A program made the translations under genes and the position numbers. A DNA stretch of 64,000 nt, from NCBI GenBank assembly GCA_016714045.1, contig JADJNY010000010.1:1-64000 (forward strand), read 5' to 3'. Positions 56,524 to 64,000 of this stretch are shown in pieces. Position 1 is the first letter of the stretch, and every line of letters starts with the position of its first letter. Source of the DNA: Planctomycetota bacterium (GTDB lineage: Bacteria > Planctomycetota > UBA1135 > GCA-002686595). The notes under the pieces are model-generated. The model was not told the DNA's origin. It did no database searches and was given only the letters and a program-made list of their open reading frames with translations.

Positions 56524-56572
56524 ATTCTACGGGGCGCCCCGGCGTGGGCGCCGCGCGGCGGTCTGCTATCTT
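56524..56572. promoter_or_regulatory. Back-to-back -10-like elements between radical SAM and selB genes
   Basis: On minus, TAGAAT (56529-56524) matches the -10 consensus at five of six positions. On plus, TATCTT (56567-56572) lies nine bases from the selB GTG. Neither has a clear -35. Confidence 0.45.
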
Positions 56573-56581
56573 GCGCGCCCC

Positions 56582-58495
<1,914 letters not shown>

Positions 58496-58780
58496 GCCCG
58501 GATCGACGGCGCGAGCTCCTGCGGGACCGCGCTCGCTCGGACCGCGGGCGCCGATCCGTGTCCGCCGCGCGGGGGGTGCCGCGCGCGGCCCGGGAACTTC
58601 TTTCCGGGCGCGGGATCCGAAAGTCGGGACGCGCGGCTCCTGGAACGGACCGCAGCTCGCGCTTCGGTCGGGGCGGAGCCGATAAGGCCGTCGAGACGGA
58701 TCGCGACCCAGTCCGCCGCGTGCGCACGCGACGGGGTGGACCCCATCGCGGCCGCAGGCGTTCGAAGCGGAGCGACCCAG

Positions 58781-60265
58781 ATGCAGAGTGCGGACAACCA
58801 GGGCGGATCCCCGACGGGATCGCAGGCGGATGCGGGCGGCCGGCCGGCCGGAACCCGAGGTCTGCAGCCCCAGAATGGACAGGGCCCCACGGCGTGGAGC
58901 TCGGACGGCGCGGCCGCAGACTTCCTGGGCCTCGACCAGGAGGTCGCAGCGTTCCCCGGAACAGCGGGTGCAGCCGACCCGGCCCAGGGAGGAACGGCGT
59001 CCGTCGACGGTTCGCACAGCTGGCTGCTCTCCCTCGAGGGCGAAGCCGCGCCTTCGGCGGGGACCGCCGCCCCGGTGACGCCGGAGACGCTGCTCGAGAG
59101 CGAGCTCCCGCCCGCCGATGAGCGCAGCGCTCCGGAGACCGCTGAGGAAACGCCGGCTCCGTCCGCGCCCGCGCGCCGACGCTCGCGAGCTCCGCTCTAC
59201 GCGCTCGCCGCGTGCGGCGTGCTCGCCGCCGGTGGCTGGTTCGGATGGCAGTGGTGGCAGGGGCAGTCGACGCCGACCGAGACGGTCGCGACGAACCCGA
59301 CGCCCCCGGCCCCCGCGAAGCCCAAGGCGAAGCCGACGAACCCGAAGGCGGGCGCCGGCACGACGACCAAGACGCCGCGCACGACGCCGTCGACCACGAC
59401 CACGACCGAGCCCGGGACTGTCGCGAGCGGTGCGAACCCGACGGCGACGACCGACCCCACCGCGACTACGACGACGGAGCCCGCGCCCGAGTTCGCCTTT
59501 GGCACGCGCGCCAGCGATGGTCGAGTGGCGGGCTTCCTCTCCGCGCATCAAGCTCAGTCGAGCGTCGACGAGCTCGCTCCGACGGACGGACATGCGACGG
59601 TTCCGCCGCTCTCGCTCGGCGCGCCGGGCTTCGGGCTTGCGACGGAGCAAGTGCCGTCGGATGCCGAGCCGACGATCGACGAGGCGACCGCCGCCGCTTC
59701 GATCCCCGAGCCCGAGCCGGAGGCGGACGCGGGCCCGCGCCGCGTCGTCCGCGGCCGCACGAGCCGGAGCGCGCTACGCTTCGCTTCGGACGAGGACCTC
59801 GCTGGCGTGTGGGAAGCGAACACGATCCCGCTCGACGCGATCGAGAAGGACGCGCGGCTCTTGACCCCCGCGGTCGGTCGCGTGCGCATCACGATCCACG
59901 GCGGCGAGCTCTTCGAAGGCCGGCTGTACGCGCTCGGTCAGCGGCTCGTGTGGCTCGACACCGACCTCGGTCGCATGGCGCTCGCGTCGCACCAGGTGCA
60001 GCGCATCGAACACCTCTCGTCTCCCGACGGCACGCCGCGCCTCGGCAGCAGTGGCTCGCAGGCGCTCGCGGGGCTCCCGCGCATGCGCGTGCGCGCACCG
60101 GGCGGAATGCTCTACGGGCGCGTGATCGGCCGCGACGATCGTTCCGTGACCTTGATCACGGACACCGGCGCGCGCATCACGATCGACACGACGGAGATCG
60201 AGCCCGCGCCCGAGAAGCGCTCGCTGATCGTGCGCGGCGCGGAAAAGCCGGCGCCCGGCTCCTGA
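58781..60265 (+). CDS. Type II membrane protein with Thr/Pro-rich linker
   Basis: A 494-residue protein. The first 130 residues are low-complexity and cytoplasmic; one transmembrane helix follows (LYALAACGVLAAGGWFGWQW). A Thr/Pro/Ala-rich segment of about 80 residues leads to an external domain of about 170 residues (GRVRITIHGGELFEGRLYAL; MLYGRVIGRDDRSVTLITDT), beta-rich with LSm/SH3-like strand spacing. A GTG at 58736 is an alternative start. I recognise no family; it may be a cell-surface adaptor. Confidence 0.6.
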   Translation: MQSADNQGGSPTGSQADAGGRPAGTRGLQPQNGQGPTAWSSDGAAADFLGLDQEVAAFPGTAGAADPAQGGTASVDGSHSWLLSLEGEAAPSAGTAAPVTPETLLESELPPADERSAPETAEETPAPSAPARRRSRAPLYALAACGVLAAGGWFGWQWWQGQSTPTETVATNPTPPAPAKPKAKPTNPKAGAGTTTKTPRTTPSTTTTTEPGTVASGANPTATTDPTATTTTEPAPEFAFGTRASDGRVAGFLSAHQAQSSVDELAPTDGHATVPPLSLGAPGFGLATEQVPSDAEPTIDEATAAASIPEPEPEADAGPRRVVRGRTSRSALRFASDEDLAGVWEANTIPLDAIEKDARLLTPAVGRVRITIHGGELFEGRLYALGQRLVWLDTDLGRMALASHQVQRIEHLSSPDGTPRLGSSGSQALAGLPRMRVRAPGGMLYGRVIGRDDRSVTLITDTGARITIDTTEIEPAPEKRSLIVRGAEKPAPGS

Positions 60266-60284
60266 GCTCACGACGCACGTCCAC

Positions 60285-60318
60285 ACGGCGGAGTCGGACC
60301 TGTCCGGCTCCGCCGTTT
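60285..60318 (+). terminator. Intrinsic terminator after the membrane-protein gene
   Basis: A 14-base stem (60285-60298 with 60303-60316, one G-U pair), loop CCTG, and the short run TTT at the end. Confidence 0.6.
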
Positions 60319-60443
60319 CGTCGGTTCCGAGCGCGCCGTCCGCGGCGCCGGTCGCGGATCGGGCGATGGCGGGGGCTCGGTGCCCCGTACCGCGCACGCG
60401 GGTTCGCGGCGGGGCGAGAGGATACCGGGGAGGGTCCGGGGGC

Positions 60444-60449
60444 TAGGAT
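60444..60449 (+). promoter_or_regulatory. -10-like element for the HEAT-vWA gene
   Basis: TAGGAT in GGCTAGGATGG, 27 bases before ATG 60477. No -35 match. Confidence 0.35.
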
Positions 60450-60476
60450 GGGAGCCCCCGCGTCGAGGAACTCCCC

Positions 60477-62057
60477 ATGCACCGGATCTGCGTTTCGTTC
60501 TTCCTCACCCTCGTCGGCATCGCCGCTCTCACCGCACCGGTGCGGGCGCAGGCGGACGAGACGATCCAGAACTTCAAGCGCTACTTCAGCACGTACAAGG
60601 ACACGCCGAGCCGCGTCGAGGCCATCCTGACCCTCGAGGGTCAAGAGGACCTGGTCGGCGTCCAGGTGGTCGACGTGCTGCTCCCGAAGCTCAAGGAGCC
60701 CGAGCCCGAGGTCGTCCGCGCGGTGGTCAAGGTCTTCGCCGCGTTCAAGACGCGGCCGCCCGTGCAGGCGTTGCTCGACGCGCTCAAGGCCGAGAAGACG
60801 GACGTCGTCCGCATCGGGCTCTTGCGCGCGCTCGCGGAGGGCAAGTACACGGACACGCAGGCCGGCATCGCGCCCTGCCTGACCGACAAATCGTGGGACG
60901 TGCGCCGGCGTGCGCTGCAGGCGCTGCTCGTGCCGAACGATCCCGCGCTCGCCGCGATCGTCGCGCCGCTCGCTTCCGACCCGGAGCCGGCGGTGCGTTG
61001 CGAGGCGATCGAAGGCCTCGCGCGCTTGAAGTCGGAGCTCGTCGTGCCGCCCGCGCTCGTCGGGCTGACGGAGGCCATCTGGCAGGTGCGCGCGAGCTCG
61101 ATCCTCGCGCTGACCCAGGTCCGACACGCGTCCGCGGTCGAGCCGCTCGTCCAGCGCATCGCCGTCGAGGAAGGCCGTCTGATCACGGACATCGCCGAGG
61201 CGCTCGCGAACCTGACCGGCAAGGAGTTCGGGCCCGAGCCCGACAAGTGGAAGCAGTGGTGGGCCGAGAACAAGAACGGCTTCAAGCTGCCGACGGAGCA
61301 GGCGATCGCGTACCTGCGCACGAAGCGCGAAGCGCACACCGGGCCGAAGCGCTCGACGTTCGAGAAGTCGGGCGTCGCCGAGTTCACCGGCATCCAGACG
61401 AAGAGCCGCTCGATCCTGTTCGTGATCGACCAGTCGGGCTCGATGGAGGCCCTGGTCGTCGAGCGCGAGCGCTTCGAAGGCGGCAACTACCCCGACTACA
61501 CGCGCATGACGATCGTGAAGGAGGAGCTCAAGCGCACGATCGACCACCTCGAGCCCTACGTGAACTTCAACATCGTCGCCTTCGCGACGCAGGTGAAGCC
61601 GTGGAAGGCGAAGCTCGTGCCCGCGAACGTGCTCAACAAGTCCGCGGCGAAGGAGTTCGTCAACGGCCTCGGCGCCATCGGCGGCGCGTCGAAGGAAGAC
61701 CTCGCGCAGGCGGGCCTCGTCGGCTCCGCCAACCTCGACATGGGCAAGACGAACACGTACGGCGCGATGATGACGGCGCTCGGCGTGCCCATCGGCGAAA
61801 AGGGCCTCGGCTCCGTCGCCACCGGCGCGGGCGAGAAGACCTACAAGACCGACATCGACACGATCTTCTTCCTCTCGGACGGACGGCCGACGGTCGGCGA
61901 CTACGTCGACCCCGACGACATCCTGCGCGAGGTGAAGAACGCCAATGACCTCCGCAAGATCGTCATCCACACGATCGCGATCGGCGAGTTCCAGAAGGAC
62001 TTCATGAAGCGGATGGCCGAGCAAAACGGGGGCGTTTTCGTCGATCTGGGCAAGTAG
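60477..62057 (+). CDS. Secreted HEAT-repeat and von Willebrand A domain protein
   Basis: A 526-residue exported protein. The signal peptide is VSFFLTLVGIAALTAPVRAQ. Residues 30-250 are helical HEAT-like repeats (VQVVDVLLPKLKEPEPEVVR; WDVRRRALQALLVPNDPALA). The vWA domain (residues 310-526) has a complete metal site: FVIDQSGSM (DxSxS), TNTYGAMM for the Thr, and FFLSDGRPTVGD for the Asp. Such domains bind protein ligands through a divalent ion. It may scaffold extracytoplasmic partners. Confidence 0.9.
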   Translation: MHRICVSFFLTLVGIAALTAPVRAQADETIQNFKRYFSTYKDTPSRVEAILTLEGQEDLVGVQVVDVLLPKLKEPEPEVVRAVVKVFAAFKTRPPVQALLDALKAEKTDVVRIGLLRALAEGKYTDTQAGIAPCLTDKSWDVRRRALQALLVPNDPALAAIVAPLASDPEPAVRCEAIEGLARLKSELVVPPALVGLTEAIWQVRASSILALTQVRHASAVEPLVQRIAVEEGRLITDIAEALANLTGKEFGPEPDKWKQWWAENKNGFKLPTEQAIAYLRTKREAHTGPKRSTFEKSGVAEFTGIQTKSRSILFVIDQSGSMEALVVERERFEGGNYPDYTRMTIVKEELKRTIDHLEPYVNFNIVAFATQVKPWKAKLVPANVLNKSAAKEFVNGLGAIGGASKEDLAQAGLVGSANLDMGKTNTYGAMMTALGVPIGEKGLGSVATGAGEKTYKTDIDTIFFLSDGRPTVGDYVDPDDILREVKNANDLRKIVIHTIAIGEFQKDFMKRMAEQNGGVFVDLGK

Positions 62058-62123
62058 CGGAGCGCGCGGGACACGCGGGAGCCGCTCCACCCCAAGTTCT
62101 CTCCACCTCCGAGCAAGCTTGGG

Positions 62124-62152
62124 TTGACGCGCCCCTGGATCCGATCTATCGT
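62124..62152 (+). promoter_or_regulatory. Promoter of the tRNA-Pro gene
   Basis: TTGACG (62124-62129) and TATCGT (62147-62152) have an exact 17-base spacer. Transcription would begin near 62159, seven bases before the mature tRNA. Confidence 0.7.
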
Positions 62153-62165
62153 GGGCGCTCCAAGT

Positions 62166-62243
<78 letters not shown>

Positions 62244-62786
62244 CTTTTTTTCTCGCGCCCTCCGAGACCCGACAGGGGGCCATGGCCGACCGGCCATGGG
62301 AGTGCGGACCGCCGGTCCGTGAGCTCCAACTCACCGGTCCGACCGTCTCCGGTCCGACGGACGCTCGTGATCCCGACGACGTGGAGCCCGCGGCGCTGCC
62401 CCGGGAGCCCGGTCGTTCCACCGTTCTTGCCTTCCCGCCGCTCGCCGGTCCGGGACGCACCTCCGCGCCGAGCGCGCGGTCGAGCGCCGGTCTCCGGGCA
62501 GCGACGGGTTCCCGGCCCGGACCGTCCCGGGCCTTCCGCGGCGGCTTCGCCCCGCGGTGAGGCCGCGGGCGGCTCGTGCCCACCTCGCCCGTGGATTCGT
62601 CCCGGGACGAGGCGACCCCAGCTCTTCCGAGCGACTGCGCGCCCTTCCAACGGCGCGCACCGGCCGGCCCGGCCTGCCTGCGGAGCTCCATGCCCCGCGC
62701 GCGACCGCGCTGCCAACCCCGTCCTTTCGAGGTGACGTTTGGGCTCCGACGACGTGTTCGACTCCTCCTCGCTGCCGTTCGGCGCG
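62244..62786. other. Intergenic region after tRNA-Pro with inverted repeats
   Basis: The first bases after the tRNA form a T-run. An inverted repeat at 62280-62299 has 8-base arms (CCATGGCC, GGCCATGG) around GACC. Further GGTCCG/CGGACC inverted pairs follow to about 62360. No gene is supported in the 543 bases. Confidence 0.5.
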
Positions 62787-64000
62787 ATGGAGCGTCCAGA
62801 GAAGCAGACCAAGACCCCCGCGGCCTCCCAGCCGCGAACCCGAGCCAGCCGCGGCGGCGACGCCGAGCGAGCCGGTCCGTCCCCGGCGCGCCGCGAACCT
62901 GCGCCCCGCGGGGGCGCGGAGCGCGACGGCGACGCGCCGCCGGCGCGGGAGGCCCGCAGCCGGAGCGAGGAGCCCCGCACCGCACGCGCGGACTCTGCCG
63001 AGGGCGCCGCTCCGACCCGCGCGCCGCGCCGGGACGAGCGCGCCGATCGCGACGCGCGGCCGGCGCGCGACGCGCGGCCGGCGCGCGATGAGCGGCCGGC
63101 GCGTGATGAGCGGCCGGCGCGCGATGAGCGGCCGGCGCGCGATGAACGGCCGGCGCGCGAGGCGCGGCCGATGCGGGACGAGCGCGGGGCCCGCGACGAA
63201 CGACCCCTGCGTGACGACCGGGCGCCGCGCGGCGACAGGCCGGTGCGGGACGACCGGACCGCGCGTGAGGACCGACCTCAGCGCGACGACCGCGGCCCCC
63301 GCGACGACCGTGCGCCCCGCGACGACCGTGCGCCGCGCGAGCTCCGCGGTGTGCGCGACGACGCGCTCCCGCGCAGCCCGCAGCCGGAGGCACGCCGTCC
63401 GCGCGACGAGCGATCGGGGCCGGACGATCGGCGGCCGCAGGGCGAGCGCGCTCTGCGCGGTCCCGAGTTCGGCGAGCGCCGCGAGTTCTCGAACGAGCGC
63501 CGCCGCGACGACGGCGACGTCGGCCGCGAGGCCGAGGGCGGCGACGAGGGCTCTTCGGGCCCCGGCGGTCCGCCGTCCGGAGGCGGTCCGCAGGGCGGCA
63601 ACCGCACGGACTGGCGCAGCCAGGACAAGCGCCGCGGCAACGGTCGTCGCGGTGGACGTCGCCGTCGCCGCGGGCGTGGCGGCGCGCATCCGCAAGGCCC
63701 CGACGGTGGGCCGCGGCCCGCGCACGAAGGCGGCGCGCAGCCCGCGACCGCGACGGAGGGCGACCGCGCCGCGGAGTTCGAGCCCGAGTCGGGCTTCGAA
63801 CCCTTCGCTGACGAGCCCGAGGAGGGCGGCGAAGCGCTGCATGAGGGCGACGAGGGCGAGCTCGCGGTCGAACAACACGCTCCCGCGCGCGGCCACGACG
63901 CGCGTCCGCAGGGCGGAGCGCGCCCGCACGGACAGCGCGGACGGCCCGAGTTCGCGCCGCGGCGCGAGCAGGGCGGACCGCCGCCCGCGCCGCTCCCGAA
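62787..64000 (+). CDS. Arg/Asp-rich RNA-binding-type protein, N-terminal part (runs off window)
   Basis: From ATG 62787 the frame stays open for 404 codons to the window end. The first 85 residues are Arg/Pro/Ala-rich, then a hexapeptide repeat of the form Asp-(Ala/Glu)-Arg-Pro-Ala-Arg. Further on come FSNERRRDDGDVG, a Gly/Arg patch (DKRRGNGRRGGRRRRRGRGG), and an acidic stretch (EFEPESGFEPFADEPEEG). Such basic, disordered heads occur on transcription terminator Rho of G+C-rich bacteria and on RNase E/G or RNA helicases. The catalytic part is outside the window, so I cannot choose between them; Rho is my first guess. Confidence 0.5.
   Translation, partial: MERPEKQTKTPAASQPRTRASRGGDAERAGPSPARREPAPRGGAERDGDAPPAREARSRSEEPRTARADSAEGAAPTRAPRRDERADRDARPARDARPARDERPARDERPARDERPARDERPAREARPMRDERGARDERPLRDDRAPRGDRPVRDDRTAREDRPQRDDRGPRDDRAPRDDRAPRELRGVRDDALPRSPQPEARRPRDERSGPDDRRPQGERALRGPEFGERREFSNERRRDDGDVGREAEGGDEGSSGPGGPPSGGGPQGGNRTDWRSQDKRRGNGRRGGRRRRRGRGGAHPQGPDGGPRPAHEGGAQPATATEGDRAAEFEPESGFEPFADEPEEGGEALHEGDEGELAVEQHAPARGHDARPQGGARPHGQRGRPEFAPRREQGGPPPAPLP
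63051..63176 (+). repeat. 18-base tandem repeat encoding a hexapeptide
   Basis: Seven adjacent 18-base units, six well conserved and the seventh degenerate, encode Asp-Ala/Glu-Arg-Pro-Ala-Arg. They are in frame with the open gene from 62787. Confidence 0.85.

Noticed and set aside
63051..63176. CRISPR-like repeats
   Set aside because: Units are 18 bases and contiguous, encoding a hexapeptide in an open frame.

Overview
The window is very G+C-rich double-stranded bacterial DNA, coded almost wall to wall on both strands, with G or C at nearly every third codon position. The gene mix points to Planctomycetota: a DUF1573 lipoprotein, a Ser/Thr kinase joined to an ECF-type sigma factor, a NPCBM-domain secreted protein, HEAT plus von Willebrand A, two tandem GroELs, a sulfatase-modifying-factor lipoprotein, large secreted proteins with carboxypeptidase-regulatory-like repeats, and a SelB gene. 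The phylum is an inference; no rRNA is present to confirm it. I see no phage, transposon, CRISPR array or defence island. This is a chromosomal core region.

Layout. 1-1960: start of a probable ABC permease, its ATPase, and a RIO-type kinase-like protein, all broken by frameshifts. 1961-5985 (minus): three secreted proteins, two of them HExxH metallopeptidase-like. 6296-12453 (plus): two tandem ~1000-residue membrane-anchored repeat proteins. 12514-13378: HAD phosphatase. 13416-18961 (minus): chaperone cluster groEL-groEL-dnaJ-grpE-zinc ribbon. 19385-20569: NPCBM protein. 20594-22848 (minus): Ski2-like RNA helicase. 22986-25983: small conserved protein, FtsQ-like protein and two membrane proteins. 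26196-27851: rplM, rpsI, YebC. 27935-32764: signalling island (receiver plus degenerate GGDEF, FHA-like protein, Ser/Thr kinase, sigma factor with a zinc-site tail). 32921-36942: M28 peptidase, small lipoprotein, DUF1573 lipoprotein. 37105-42816: type IV pilus motor genes (PilB-like, PilT, PilB, PilC). 42955-46471: histidine kinase overlapping two CNNM/CorC-type membrane proteins. 46576-49691: secreted protein, HTH-plus-membrane protein, OmpA lipoprotein, FGE-like lipoprotein. 49688-54652: rsmA, dnaG, rpoD. 54843-58495: zinc-ribbon coiled coil, radical SAM protein, selB. 58781-62057: Thr/Ala-rich membrane protein and HEAT-vWA protein. 62166-62243: tRNA-Pro(CGG). 62787-64000: start of a long Arg/Asp-rich protein that runs off the window.

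Many conserved genes are interrupted by +/-1 frameshifts, very densely in the first 7 kb and sporadically later (grpE, HAD, helicase, sigma factor, rsmA, dnaG, zinc ribbon). Reading continues in another frame with intact motifs, and one case is clearly a homopolymer error, so I treat these as consensus errors rather than pseudogenes.

The strongest candidates for new biology are the 27935-32764 signalling island, above all the sigma factor whose C-terminus looks like an anti-sigma zinc motif; the translationally coupled histidine kinase-CNNM-CNNM operon, whose first ribosome binding site lies in a hairpin; and a recurring TAnnnT -10-like hexamer just upstream of many genes, in some cases close enough to imply leaderless mRNAs.
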